Source of the DNA: Chrysoporthe austroafricana
Taxonomy: Eukaryota; Ascomycota; Sordariomycetes; Diaporthales; Cryphonectriaceae
NCBI GenBank assembly: GCA_001051155.2
Contig: JYIP02000002.1
Location: 1,433,583-1,497,582, forward strand
DNA length: 64,000 nt
Direction of reading: 5' to 3'
In this document: piece after piece, positions 33,264-44,793 of the stretch
Layout of the letters: each line of letters opens with the position of its first letter
How positions within the stretch are numbered: the first letter of the stretch is position 1
Position numbers and translations under genes: made by a program
The notes under the pieces: generated by a model
The model's database searches: none
The model's input: only the letters and a program-made list of their open reading frames with translations
What the model was told of the DNA's origin: nothing

Positions 33264-36200
33264 TGGAAAAGCGACATTGGAGAAAATGTACATAGAAGCC
33301 GAAAGAAAATTTCTGTCTCAAGAGCTTGTTCGTAAGAAGGCTCTGCACGTCTTGTATGGTGCAATAAGACCCGTGGTAGAAAGTTGGGTAGTGGTGATTT
33401 ACTTGTAGGGAAGCATAGCGTTGATGATTATATTAGTGTGCCCACTCATGTAAAAATACGTCTTTCCCCTTGCCTTGAAGTTTTCATCTTTTTATTTTAC
33501 TTTTCTTTCTCTTTCTTTCTTTCTTTCTTTTCATTTTTTTTTTTCCGTGAAGGAGGGAGGGGTTAACTTATACCCATCAAGGCCTCCTACCACACGACCC
33601 ATGGGGCATGTAGACTTTAGATCATATTTACGATTTATTACGAACCAAGCCGCTAATACTAAGGCTATCATATCGCCGTTAGATCTATATTTCCCACTGT
33701 ATGAACTCTTTGGTCACTTATTCTGCTCTCCAGACTCAAGTCGACTTTTGCGTACTGATCTGGATCTATCGACAGTCCCGTAAAGCGTCGAGAATGAACA
33801 GAGAGCAAGAGACCGGTCCTTACAAAGTTTTAGAATTCTGCTACAATCTCAAAAGCTAGGTGCGTAACTGGGCTGCGTCATAAGGCCGAGGGATCCCGCA
33901 AGGGGTAATTATGTGAGGCTTGCTGAATTAATTGGCATAGTTCCTGGCTGGCAGCATGTCCACTGTAATACTCGAAAGCCTGGAGAAGGCTTATAATCAA
34001 CCGAGCCAGTACCCTCCCTGCCTGGTTTGCATGTTTCTAATTTTGTGTTCGTGTGGAACGTCGATGAGGCACAACAAGGTGTGCCTTGTGCAAAGCGGCA
34101 GCGGTTCCGTTCCACTTTTGTCTTACACGCCATTGGTCGGTCTTGTTTGAGTGCGTACTCTGCTGGGAATGTTTCATCTGCTTGGGCAGTCAAACCTGTG
34201 ATCAGTTACAAGATGTTTGTCGTAATCTTGAGCGCTCAACTGTTGAGCCTGGCTCCGGTGGTACTTGGATGCTGCATCGAAGACACGCCGCATCTTTCAA
34301 TCCCAGCAGCCTAGCAACCATCCGCAACTGCAATGCGAACTTTTCATATCACGAACTACTATACACACATGTCCCCTCCGTCGCCGTAAGACTGTTGAGA
34401 CTTGCCATAGAAGGCTTAGGCTTTCAGTCACGCGCTGGGCTAATGTATTAAGCCGGATCTAGCCTGCTGAGAGCGTGAGGTATAGATGGGTTGGTTTCAA
34501 TCCGAGACACTTCAGCCCATGGTACAGCGTCGGGATCTTAGCAAGAAGAAGCCGCAATACTCGCTACCAGTATTTCTGCCAGATTATGATCTAGACTACT
34601 ATTCTACACCATTGGAATCCGCGATATATTGTCTGAGACCCCTCCATCAAACGACGGACGGTGTGCAGAATCTACTTAGGTAAACAGCGAAAAGCGATGG
34701 GCCCTCCGGTCTACCTGGGCATCTACCGGTGGGACTCAGGGAAGTAGTCGGCGGCATAGAGCGATGCACCTACACCATAGCGAGGTTCATAAGTGCCAGC
34801 GCCAACAAGTATGGATTCGCTCCTTTGTATAGTTCCATCCTATTCTCGGCTATAGCCTCAGCTTAGTACTTGCAGGCGGCCACCTCGCCACCGTGAGATC
34901 ACAACCTCTCCTAGCCCCTTCGCCAGCGTCCACATGGCCACAGCAGCCAATATCTCAACAGAAGCTGGTCAGGCAGAGCCCGCAGCTGAAACCAACCGCA
35001 CAGCCACCCTCTGCCGACGTCACCGTGCGACGCTCCCCGCAATTAGAAGAACAAACCTTCCGAGGTATTTGAGACACGGCGTTCCCCAGGTGACCGCGGC
35101 TTGGAGTAATGTCGAATTAGCGTAGGCAATATATCGAGCGCATGTGGGCTAAGGATGGAGCGTTGTCCCGGTGGGCCTATGGCGTCGACGACTATCGCCT
35201 TTCGTCTTGTTCAACGCGACGACGCGGCGCTACTTGCACGTTGAGCATCATTCGATTGTGAATCTCTGGGAGGCATCTTAAGGATGCGTACTCTGTCTGA
35301 GACGCCAACACAGCAATGATAGCGCGCGGAGTCATAGATTAGGGGGTGTGATGGTAGGTGTGCTATCTCGTGTCTACCCGAGGGCCGATGCAAGAAATAA
35401 CAGGAGCGGAATGATGCGCTTGTGTCGAGTATGCAATTCTAGCCCGTAAGCTGAAGTTTATGAGGATACTCTTTTAGTTTTTGAGGGAGAGGTGCGAGAG
35501 TCGGGGTTGAGTATTTCCGAAGGACATTTTGTTGAATAGGTCCAACAAGAATAGGACACGTCCAAAGCATAAGTAAGACTGCCTTTATTTTTATTTTCCT
35601 TTTTTGCTGTGGTGGGTCTATTGAAATGCAGTTCTCGACATCTAAACCATCTAGAAGAAATTATCACTTGCTATCCTAATAGTAGGTGGAAATGATGAAC
35701 CCTATCCGGTTGCTGAACCTCGCCATGCTTTGGTGTAGGGCATCTAGTGCTGCAGGTTCCAGCCCATCCTGCGTTGTCACATGTCTAAATTCCTGAATGA
35801 TCTTGGCAGATCCATCATACGACGAAATTGCCTCTCTACTCACCGAAACAGAACCAGATGCCCTCTGCTGATTCTGATTTTCTTCTCTGTTTTAAATTGA
35901 GAGCGGAGAAATGGGACGAGAGCAGATTCTAGACTATTAAGTCGCAGACTTAGAGAGAGGCTACAGGGACTTACCAACGCCTGACCTATCTTCTGGAGAG
36001 GACCGACAAGGCACAGAGGAAACCCGCTAAAATAACGTCTAGCAAGAAGAAAGGGCCCAGACCACCAGGTCGGTTACATTAGAATGCGGGTCAGTGGGCA
36101 GCATCCCATCTCTTACGTCTCATTCACTTCACGTGGCCAGATCCTGGGCACTTTCCCACCGCAATGCAACTCTTTGTCTGCGTGGTTTCTTCGGGTATAT

Positions 36201-36365
36201 CTGGACGCCAGCTACTTAACGTAATGCGGATAAAATTTTCAGAGGGGGAGGGTGGAGAGATTTCAACTATATATCCAGCCGACGGTCCAATGGAAAGTTT
36301 TTTTTTCTTTAAGTAACCCGTCTATTCTTAAGCTCGAGAAAGGAGAACTAGGTGTTGATCTGGAA
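33264..36365. other. 3.1 kb gene-free AT-rich region
   Basis: Downstream of both flanking genes (convergent ends). It contains a T-rich microsatellite near 33500 and several short open frames in every phase, none of which resembles a protein family or transposase. I see no terminal repeats or transposon coding relics strong enough to name. Confidence 0.5.
33501..33544. repeat. T-rich (CTTT)n microsatellite
   Basis: A run of CTTT units grading into a poly-T tract, in the 3' flank of the Ser/Thr-rich protein gene. Confidence 0.8.
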
Positions 36366-37602
36366 TCATTCAGGCCCAGAGCCAGCTCCGCGCCCGGCCC
36401 CGGGAGCGCCACCAGCACCGCCTCCCATCAAGTTTCTTGCCCTGGGGTTTTGTTAGCCATAGCTAGTCCTCTGGGGGCCAGGCGCTTCAGGTACTTACAT
36501 ATCCGCGATGTTGGGGTCCGACATCAGGGCAGACATGTCCGGCATGCCGCCGCCGCTGCCGAACGAGTTGGCCATCTCGCGCAGCCTGGGGTTGCTCATC
36601 AGGTTGTTCATCATCTCGGGGTTGCTCATGAGGTTCTGGGCCATGGAGGCGAACATGGGGTTGTTCATGATGGCGCTCAGGTCGGGCATGCCGCCGCCGC
36701 CGCCCCCAGCACCGCCGGCGCCACCGCCGAACATGCTCGCCAGGCTGCTCAGGTCGGGCAGGCCGCCGCCGGTGGGGGGCGACCCGGCGTCGCGGGAGGT
36801 GACGTTCCCGGCGCCGGCCTCGACCTCGAGGTCGGCGACGCGCCTCTTGGCAGTCTCGTAGCCCTTCTTCATGGCGTCGCTGCCGCCGCTGCCCTCGTAC
36901 TCGATGCCCTTCTTGTAGGCCTCCATGGAGCCCTTAGCGTCGCCGAGGGCGAAGCGCGCGAGGCCCAGGCGGCTCCAGGCCTTGGTGTAGGTGGGCTCGA
37001 CGGCGACGGCGGCCTCGGCGTCGGCGCGGGCGCTCTCGTGGTCCTTGTCGGCGCTGTAGGCGGCGGCGCGGTTGGACAGGTAGATGGCGTTGCCGGGGTT
37101 CAGGGCGAGGGCCTGGGTGTACAGGTCGATGGCCTTCTTGTAGTCCTTCTGGGCCATGGCGGCGTTGCCCTTGGACTTGAGGGACTCGGCCTCCTTCTTG
37201 GCCTCCTCGGTGACGGCGGCGGGCGGGGACGAAGACGACGCGGCGGCGGCAGCAGCAGGGGCCGAGGCGGGCTTGGCTGTGGCGGCCTGGAGCTTCTCGA
37301 AGGCGCCGTAGATCTTCTGGAGGTTCTGGGTGCCGATGGCGTCGGTCATGGCGGCCTTGTCGGTGGGGTCGACCTTGAAGGCCTCGGCGATGCAGTTGAC
37401 GGCGACATCGATGGAGTCCTGGTCGTCGGCGGCGAGGGTGCCGTCGGCGACGGAGGTGGTCAGGAAGTCGCAGATGGCCAGCGCGAGGCGCTGCTTGGAA
37501 GAGTTGGCCTGTAGAAGGGAGGGGAGAGGGAATATCAGCAGGGCGCTTCTCATATGCTTCCCCGGGGGGCGAGACGAGACAACCGCGGCGCAGACTCACC
37601 AT
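36366..37602 (-). CDS. SGT2: SGT2-type TPR co-chaperone
   Basis: Three exons (37602-37600, 37508-36499, 36441-36366) give 362 residues. The first coding exon is the start codon alone, followed by a 91 nt intron (GTGAGT ... CTACAG) and then ANSSKQRLALAICDFL, the usual SGT2 N-terminal dimerisation helix. A linker rich in Ala and Pro leads to three TPR units (about 107-215: AESLKSKGNAAMAQKDY, NPGNAIYLSNRAAAYS, AVEPTYTKAWSRLGLARF). The C-terminal third is Gly/Asn/Met-rich (NNPMFASMAQNLMSNPEMM), the substrate-binding region. Intron 2 lies in the last Met codon, joining NIADM to ARNLMGGGAGG. SGT2 receives tail-anchored proteins in the cytosol, binds Get4/Get5 through its N-terminus and Hsp70/Hsp90 through the TPRs, and hands clients to Get3. 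Confidence 0.95.
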
Positions 37603-38656
37603 TTCAAGGTACCGGCTGGCGTGGCAGGGCGAGAGGAGATCTTCTTCAGCAGGTCCTGTGGCTGGATGGTTCGGCTCCTGGAGGGAAACGTGCAAGGCGA
37701 GGAGGTGAGGGGGGAGGGCGGCGTTCTCGAGGGACGGGGTATATGAAAAAGTGAGTGAGGGTCAGGACAGATGGGCGCCGGGACAAGCTGTCGGCGCTGG
37801 GAGAAGTTTGGATGCCCGAGGAGGACCCCGTCGGCCGCGTCCCGCCTCGCATGAGGGGTTCCTTCTAGAACCTCCGTGCCACCCTAGGAGGGCATGGGTG
37901 GCACAGGCCAGACCTCTCTGCTGTGGCGGATAGGTGCTAGTAGTATGTGCTACTGCGTTCCAGGCGCTCCGTACAGACCGTACTAGGTAGGCTACAGCAT
38001 GTGAGCATGTGCCCGGGGGGCCCTGCAGGCGCCAGGGCCCCGGCTCTAGGCCCTGGCTCTGCTGACAGTGGGCAACGGGTAGCTGGCAGTCTGTCTGGTA
38101 GCGGGTACCCAGCAGCTGGTAGGCCCCCAGCCCAGGCACGCCGGGGTAGGTATGTACAGTAGCATCCATGGGCCCTTGAGGGCTGATGTCACTCCCCTGC
38201 GCGAGCACGGCACGAACACCCGCGCGCGCCGCCGCCGAGGCCAGGAAGGGCGACAAAAGACGCCATTTAAATAACGAATGGCCACTTCACGGCCCATTGG
38301 GGCAATGCCGCTCGATCCTTCTTCCCACGGCCGACCTCGCCCAGCTCGACATCCTCTCCTCTCCTCGCCTCTCCCTCCCCTCCTCACCGCCACCCTCTGC
38401 CAGCAGCCCTGAGCCCGCCTCACGATGGCAGCATAGGCCCTGCCTGACGCACAGCCCGCTGCCGTGACCATCTGCCGTCCTCCCCAGCCGAACCGTTTCG
38501 CTCGGGACTTCCGATCACCCGCTCGCTGACGCAGCAGCCCGCGCCGACCTCCAGGGTCCTGCGTCACGGCGACGATCGAGAGGGCTTCAGCACGCACACA
38601 CGCACACGCACACGCACACGCACGCACGCACTGTCGTGTCCAGTAGCCCAGCCGCC
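37603..38656. promoter_or_regulatory. Divergent promoter region, SGT2 and RING-CH gene
   Basis: 1.05 kb separates the two divergent start codons. It is GC-rich and has a CA/CG repeat just before the RING-CH start. No discrete regulatory site was identified with confidence. Confidence 0.5.
38591..38631. repeat. (CACG)n/(CA)n microsatellite in a 5' leader
   Basis: Alternating CACA and CACG units ending 25 nt before the start codon of the RING-CH gene. Confidence 0.85.
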
Positions 38657-40401
38657 ATGTCGTCCGAACCAGACGCGGCGCCAGCAGCCGCCGCAGCAGC
38701 CGTAACGACCTCGTCGCCGCCCCCCGACGCCGTCGCCCCTCCTCCTCCTGCGCCGCCGCTCCAGCGCACCCCGACCGATCCCAACCTGCGGAGCTGCTTC
38801 ATCTGCCTGCAGACCGCCAGCGAGACCCCCAAGACCGTCTGGGTCAACGCCTGCCCCTGCACCCTCGAGGCGCACGAGGACTGCATGCTGCGGTGGATCG
38901 CCGAGCACGAGCGCGAGAGCACAAAGTCGCTGCGCTGTCCCGCCTGCAAGGGCAAGATCAAGACCGTCGAGCCGCGCGACCGCTTCATCGGCCTCCGCGA
39001 CCGCCTCCACAAGATGTACAGCCGCATGACCCCCGCCATCCTGCTCGGCATCCTGACCGGCTGCTCCATGGCCGGGTCTAGCTACTACGGCATGCTGAGC
39101 CTGTGCGTCTTCGCCGGGCCCGCCCCGGCCATGGGCTGGCTCGGCCTGGGCAAGGCCCTCGCGGACAGGAGGCTGAACCCCGGCGTGCCCTGGTACCGCT
39201 GGAGGGCCGGCTGGGACTTCTGCTTCAGGTTCTGGCTGCTGCACTTCATCGCCCCGGCCCTCATGATCCAGAAGGCCTTGCCCCCCCAGCTCATCGACTT
39301 CCTGGCCGTGCCCGCGTCGGTACTTGTGAGCCCCCACCCTCCCAAAGCCCCACGAGGCTGCAGGTTCCGGTTTGCTGACAATATGCACAGTACGGCGCCT
39401 CTCTCGTCCTGAGGGACGACATGCCCCAGTGGCCCCCCTCCCCCGCCTGGGTCATGACGGTGCTGCCGTGGGTCAGCTTCTCCTACAACCGCCTCTACTA
39501 CGACCTCTTCGGCGCCTACGAGCGGCGCCTGAACCAGGCCCTTCGGGGCCATGGGCTGCCCAATGACGGGCCTCCCGCCGCCGAGGGTGACGGCAACCAG
39601 CAGGTCGACGTCGCGGCCGACAACGGTGTGGCCGTTGAGGACGCAGACGACGGCTACTTCGCCCAGGCGCTCAGGGTCGGAACCGCCGTCCTCAACATGA
39701 TCGGCGACGACAACAACGACGAGGAGGTCGTGGCCGAGATCGAGCTCCACATCGGGCCCGGCGAGGACGAGCAGGCCGCCATCCAGGAGCTGCAGGAGGA
39801 GCTGAACGAGATCGCCGGCAATGACAGCGACGACGTTGTCGTGATCGAGGAAGAAGCCGCGGCTGCAGGGCTGCCGGCCGAGCAGCCGAACGGCGGCGAC
39901 GACGACGCAGCCGAACCCCCACCAGCCGTCCGTGTCGAGCCTCGCGCAGGCGACCGGCGGGCACTAAACAACAATAACAATAACGCCGCGGCGGCGGCAG
40001 CTGCTAACAACAATAACAACAACAACCTGGCCCCCGAAGAGCCGATCCGCGAGGCCCGCGGGACCTCCACCACGCTGACCGACCTCGTCAACGGCGTCGT
40101 CAGCGCCCTCACCTTCCCGCTCGTGTGCTGGGGCGCCGGCGAGGTCCTCCGGTACACCCTACCCACCCCGTGGGTGACGCGGACCTACACGCGCGCGGCG
40201 ACGGGCCTCCTCCAGGAGCAGTGGGGCCGGAGCCTCGTGGGTGGCGCCCTGTTCATCGTCGCGAGGGACATGGTGAACCTCTACACCAAGCACAGGCGCG
40301 TCAAGGTCCGCAAGCACAGGCGGGTCCGGAACGTGCCGCGGCGCAAGTCCCGGCAGGTGTCGAGGCAGGGCAGCAGCTCGGCGACCCCGGCGCCCTTATA
40401 G
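38657..40401 (+). CDS. RING-CH (MARCH-type) membrane E3 ubiquitin ligase
   Basis: Two exons (38657-39325 and 39391-40401) give 559 residues. An N-terminal Ala/Pro-rich tail precedes a RING-variant domain, about residues 47-98: CFIC, NACPCTLEAHEDC, MLRWI and CPAC, with the C4HC3 order that defines RING-CH ligases. Hydrophobic segments follow (ILLGILTGCSMAGSSYYG, WLLHFIAPALMIQKAL, and near the C-terminus LVNGVVSALTFPLVCWGAG and SLVGGALFIVARDMVNLY), so it is a multi-pass membrane protein whose RING faces the cytosol. The middle is acidic and contains Asn, Ala and Asn homopolymers encoded by AAC/AAT and GCG runs. The tail is very basic (HRRVKVRKHRRVRNV). The family transfers ubiquitin to membrane proteins; substrate and organelle are unknown. 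Confidence 0.9.
39967..40027 (+). repeat. Trinucleotide runs encoding poly-Asn, poly-Ala, poly-Asn
   Basis: AAC/AAT runs flank a GCG/GCA run inside the RING-CH reading frame, giving about 6 Asn, 7 Ala and 7 Asn. Confidence 0.85.
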
Positions 40402-40824
40402 GCGCGCACGCCTGCGCGTGTGGGAGAACCTTTACGCGAGGAGGGTTCGATCTTTCTTCTTTTGGCGTTCGTGGGCGAGGATCTAAAAACATATACATGA
40501 TATGGCTCTCCAGGCGCGGCAAAGCATGGTTGGATGGGGCAAATCGGTCATTAGCTTTTTTTTGTACCAATAGAGGGACGTCACCAGGCCTTGGGTCAGC
40601 CAGGATTGACTTCTGGTTTGCATAGTGAAAAGACTGCTTTCACCTACGCCACTCAGTGAATTAGCAAGTAGCGTTCTTGAGATTGACGGTCTTCAGATTG
40701 TGAGCGCCAGCGGTAATCTAAGGTAGGATCTAATGCCGCGACTAATGCCCCCCTCCCGCCCCCCACGTCTATATGAACATATATACTATACACACACACA
40801 ACATTGCCCACGCTCCAAGCCCCG
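40402..40824. other. Intergenic region between convergent genes
   Basis: 0.42 kb between the 3' ends of the RING-CH gene and galactokinase. No gene. Confidence 0.6.
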
Positions 40825-42417
40825 TCACAGCGTCCCCTCGGCCACCACATACACGGCGCTCCCGCCGCCGGGCCGGCTCTCGACGATGGCCGCCGCCCTC
40901 TGCTCCTCGGTCAGGTCCCGCTTGGCGTAGTACTCGCGCTCCCAGGCGGCGCGCACGGCCTGCACCTTGTCGGCCGGCACGAGGTGCACGCTGCAGCCGC
41001 CCCAGCCGGCGCCCGTCAGCCGGGACCCGTAGCTGCCGGCGGCGCGCGCGATGCGGCAGAGCTCGTCGATCTCGGGGCACGAGCACTCGTAGTCGTCGCG
41101 GCAGCTATCCTGCGTCTCGTTCAGCAGCGCGCCCAGCCGCTCGTTGTACGCAGTGGTGTCCTCCGCTGCCCCGGCCGCCCCCGGCGCCGGGTGGTGCGCC
41201 GGGTCCTCGAGCAGCGCCATGAAGCGCAGCACGCGCAGCGCCTCGCGGAACACGTGCAGGGCGCGCTGGCGCAGCTTGAAGCGGTCGGCGCGCACGGGGA
41301 ACTTGGAGGTGAAGCGGGCGTCGAGCTCGGCGACGGTGACGCCGAGGGCCGAGGCGATCTCGTCGCGCGTGTAGCCGTCCTCCCGGGCCAGCGTCGACTC
41401 GGCGAGGGCGATGAGCGCCGCGAGCTGGTCCTCGGCGGCGGGGGCCCGGGCGGCGGCCTCCGGGTGCGAGGCGAAGTAGGCGTCGTGGAAGCCGCGCAGG
41501 GAGACGCCCAGCGGCGCGGCGTCCGCGGGGAGCTGGGTGCCGGCGGGGTTCAGCACGGCGTTCAGGTAGGCGGCGGCGAGGCTGCACTCGACGACGCGCA
41601 GGTTGTAGTGGATAGGCCCCGTGACGTACTTGTCGGCCGCGACGAAGCTCTGGGCGATGAGGAAGCACAGCTCGGGGCTGGTCCGGGGGAAGGAGACGGT
41701 GCGGGCGGTCAGGGCGGGCGCGAAGGACACGAAGAGGGCGGAGCCGCGCTCCGAGAAGACCGAGGCGGACTGGTCCATGCCGCCGCTGTTGACGCCAACG
41801 GCGCGCTCCGAGACGATGGCCAGCTCGGTGAGCTCGGTCTTGTCGATGGTCTTCTCGCCGTTGGCGACCATGACGGCCAGGGCGGAGGTGCTGGTGAAGG
41901 CGGCGGAGGAGGACAGGCCGCCGCCGGCGGGGACGGTGCCGTCCATGAGGACCTGCATGGAAACGGGCCGGTACGCGGCGCCGTGCTTCCTGCGCAGGAG
42001 CTCGAGGGCGCCGCGCAGGCCGGACTTGAAGTAGTTGGTCCACTCGTGGACGCTGGCGTCGATGTCGACGGCGTCGAAGGGGATGTCGAACTCGTGGGCG
42101 GGGAACCGGGCGCCGTCGACGTTGGCGATCTGGATCTTGTACGTGCCGGGGGCCACGGCGGCTGGGTCGACTTTGGTAGAGACAGCGAGCAGGGCGTCGG
42201 CGGTGATAGCCATGGGCAGCACCGAGTACAGCGAATAGTCGATGTGCTCGCCGATGATGTTGACGCGGCCCGGGGAGCGGGCAACGAACTCGGCGGGCTG
42301 GTGGTAGGTGGACTCGAACTGGGCCAGGAGGCTGTTCCAGCGCTTGGCCTGGGCGCCGAGAGCGTCGGCGGTGTAGATCTGGTCCAGCGACCGCGCGAAG
42401 GGGACGGGACCGGCCAT
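40825..42417 (-). CDS. GAL1: Galactokinase
   Basis: A single exon of 530 residues from the ATG at 42417 (MAGPVPFARSLDQIY). Upstream in-frame codons at the 5' end lack an ATG, so this start is preferred. It phosphorylates galactose at C1 with ATP, the first step of the Leloir pathway in the cytosol. The galactokinase signature is present as GRVNIIGEHIDYSLYSVLP (Ile where Thr is usual in EHTDY), the GHMP kinase motif as PAGGGLSSSAAFTSTS, the catalytic-Asp region as GVNSGGMDQSASVF, and the C-terminal GHMP motif as LTGAGWGGCSVHLVP. Length fits fungal GAL1 proteins. No intron is needed. An alpha-galactosidase that could supply galactose lies at the other end of the window, too far away to call a cluster. 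Confidence 0.95.
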   Translation of the reverse strand: MAGPVPFARSLDQIYTADALGAQAKRWNSLLAQFESTYHQPAEFVARSPGRVNIIGEHIDYSLYSVLPMAITADALLAVSTKVDPAAVAPGTYKIQIANVDGARFPAHEFDIPFDAVDIDASVHEWTNYFKSGLRGALELLRRKHGAAYRPVSMQVLMDGTVPAGGGLSSSAAFTSTSALAVMVANGEKTIDKTELTELAIVSERAVGVNSGGMDQSASVFSERGSALFVSFAPALTARTVSFPRTSPELCFLIAQSFVAADKYVTGPIHYNLRVVECSLAAAYLNAVLNPAGTQLPADAAPLGVSLRGFHDAYFASHPEAAARAPAAEDQLAALIALAESTLAREDGYTRDEIASALGVTVAELDARFTSKFPVRADRFKLRQRALHVFREALRVLRFMALLEDPAHHPAPGAAGAAEDTTAYNERLGALLNETQDSCRDDYECSCPEIDELCRIARAAGSYGSRLTGAGWGGCSVHLVPADKVQAVRAAWEREYYAKRDLTEEQRAAAIVESRPGGGSAVYVVAEGTL

Positions 42418-43540
42418 GGTGAAGCTGTCGTGGGGCGCAGGAGGACACACGGAGCAGAGCTGGTGTGGAGGGGGTCGATATGGCCTCAGCCCGGACGGCC
42501 CAGCGCGGCAGGCAGAGCAGTCACGATATATACTGAGCACAGGCAGCTAGGAAATCTCTGAGGGCGCAGGAGAGCACAGGAGAAGGTGATATGTGGAGGA
42601 GGATGGGGTGACGATGCTCTCGTGACACGGCGCCGAGAGAAGAGCCGCGGCCCAGGTCAAGCCGTGCTATGTAAGTCAACCAACCTACTGCGGCTGCTAC
42701 AGTACCTAGTACTGCTACCCAGCGCTGCTACTACCCAGTACTACCACTAACACCACCACCACCACCACTACGACTACTACTACTACTATGCTACTAAGTA
42801 CCGTGTAGGAAGGTAGCCCCGGCGGCTGCCCCGCACTGCCCCAGCTCCCCCAGCTCCAGGTACGCGCTGGTATTACATCATCCTGGAGCTACTGTGGGCC
42901 CTGGCCGGCCTCACGACAGCGGCTGCGGGGGGTAGCTATGCACCATGTAAGCAAGCCCTCCAGGCCTCCACTCCAGGGGCTCCAGGGCCCGCTACCACCT
43001 GCTGCGCGCGCTGTGCCTGCTGAGGCGTACCTAACCATGTACATCCGTACCTATATAAGTACTGTAGCAGTAGTGTTATCTCTCTGCCTGGACTATGCGC
43101 TGCAGGATGTTAACCTTAAAGTCTATCTCTGTCTTGGCGTCTCGTCTCGATCTCCACTAGCGGATGGGTCCCCCTAACGCGCATCTCCGTCCTGCCGGGC
43201 CAGAGATCATCACACGGCTTACTTAACGAGGAAGTTGTCTGGGGCGGCGAGGAAGCACAGCGGCTGTAGAGAGGTGGCGGTGGGTGGCCAACGATCACCA
43301 GCGGGCGGGTCTGGGGAAGCGCAGGTCCTCCTCGGTCGACGTCCGAGCATGTAAGCCCACCAAGGCCTTTTCGTCACGAGACGACGTCGAAACGCCTCGT
43401 CGACCGAGGAGGACCCCCGGCACGGATCTACAGACGTCACTCACGACGGCCTCTGTTACGGCAGCAGAGCAATGGCTCGCGAGCCAGCGTACGGTCGAGT
43501 TCAGGCCAAGATAAGACATCCATTCAGGCGCTCTGCATGT
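42418..43540. other. Intergenic region upstream of galactokinase
   Basis: 1.1 kb containing the galactokinase promoter and the 3' flank of the PhyH gene. It has CAC/CTA repeats near 42750. No gene recognised. Confidence 0.5.
42750..42788. repeat. (CAC)n/(CTA)n trinucleotide repeat
   Basis: Consecutive CAC units pass into ACT/CTA units, about 330 nt upstream of the galactokinase start. Confidence 0.8.
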
Positions 43541-44736
43541 CTACACGCCATCACCAAACTCAAAGTGCTTGTTCCACCTTGTGTCCCAAGGCCGTGACGA
43601 GTCCACGAAGCGCAGGTCCGTCCCCAGCCTGATCCGGCCCTCCGGGTCGTGGTTGACGGTGGACGCGTGGATCTGGGCACAGACGAGACCAGAGGTCAGC
43701 CGGGAACGATTCAGCGCACGGCGGCGCACGAAAGGAGGGCTCACCATGTGTGGCGTGTGCAGCACGACGTCGCCAGCCTCGTACGCGGTCACCAGCCACC
43801 TCCTGCCGTGCTTCTGGCCGAACCCCTTCGGCCCGTCGCAGAGCATGCCCGTCTCGAGCATGTTCTTGTTGAAGGCGTACTTCATCTCCTCCTCCGTCAT
43901 GCCCGCCTCTCTCGCCTTCCTGGAGAAGTCCTCCTCGATCTCGGCGCCTAGCGCCTCACCTGTCACGCTAGCAGGTTAGCAATCCGTGGCCGTCTTAGGG
44001 GGGGAGGGGGAGGAGGAGGAGGAGGAGGAAGAGAGATCTGCCACCCACCGTCCTCAAGGTAGATCAGCCCGCCCCCCTCGAGACGAACATCCCCGATCGG
44101 CACCCAGGCCGTGACGCTCGTCGGCTCGCCGTGCCGCATGAACGTCTGGTCATAGTGCACCCCGATGGCCTTGTTCCCTGGCGTGTTATTCCGCAGCAGC
44201 GACCGCTGCACCGGCAGTGTCCGCCCGGCGCCCCAGCCCGAGAACCTCTCCACGAACTCGCGTAGCACCGGATGCTGCGCGAACCCCGTCCCGTCCTCGC
44301 TCCAGTACCACGACGCCGTGTGCTGCCGGAGCGCCGCGTCCACGAACCTCGCCGCCGTGTCGCCGCCGTCGCCGGGCCGCCCGTTCGACCCGCCCGTGTC
44401 CTGGCCCGCCCCGATCCCCGGGTAGTCGGCCGCGCGCCGGGACGAGTCGAACCGGCCCTCGACGGGCGCCGAGCCCGGCGCGAGGACCCCGGTGTCCGCC
44501 ATGGACCGGAAGTACGCCTCCCGCGCCCGCAGCACGTCGCCGCGCGGGAGCAGCCCCTTGACGAAGAGGTAGCCGTGCTCGGCGTACCGCGCGCGGAGGA
44601 CCTCGAGGGGCTCGTCCGGTCGGGACGGGATGAGCGGGCCGACCTCGTCCGGGGCGAGGGGCCCGTCGTTCACGTGGAGGGGCACGCCGGCCATCGTGGG
44701 CGCGACGGACGGCGGTGGGGACTCGGCATGGGGCAT
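43541..44736 (-). CDS. PhyH-family Fe(II)/2-oxoglutarate dioxygenase
   Basis: Three exons (44736-44045, 43967-43745, 43672-43541) give 348 residues. The fold marks are YAEHGYLFVKGLLPRGDVL near the N-terminus, the iron ligands HYDQTF (His and Asp), WVPIGDVRLEGGGLIYLEDG, then HTPHMIHASTVNHDPEGR carrying the distal His, and RIRLGTDLRF, whose Arg binds 2-oxoglutarate. The family hydroxylates small molecules; the substrate is unknown. Intron 1 contains a GGA/CCT-rich tract. Its best-looking donor (GTGGGT) gives the wrong frame, so GTGGCA three bases further on must be used. Intron 2 is ordinary. The C-terminus is complete (HFEFGDGV). Confidence 0.9.
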
Positions 44737-44755
44737 TGTGGTGGGCGGGTGCTGT

Positions 44756-44793
<38 letters not shown>
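44756..44793. repeat. (TA)n(TG)n microsatellite
   Basis: About eight TA units followed directly by about eleven TG units, 20 nt upstream of the PhyH start codon, i.e. in its leader or promoter. Confidence 0.9.

Noticed and set aside
33264..36365. Degenerate transposon in the AT-rich stretch
   Set aside because: No transposase or reverse-transcriptase motifs, no clear terminal repeats; only general AT-richness.
398..42417. Galactose-utilisation cluster (alpha-galactosidase with galactokinase)
   Set aside because: The genes are about 38 kb apart with many unrelated genes between them; no transporter or epimerase is beside either.
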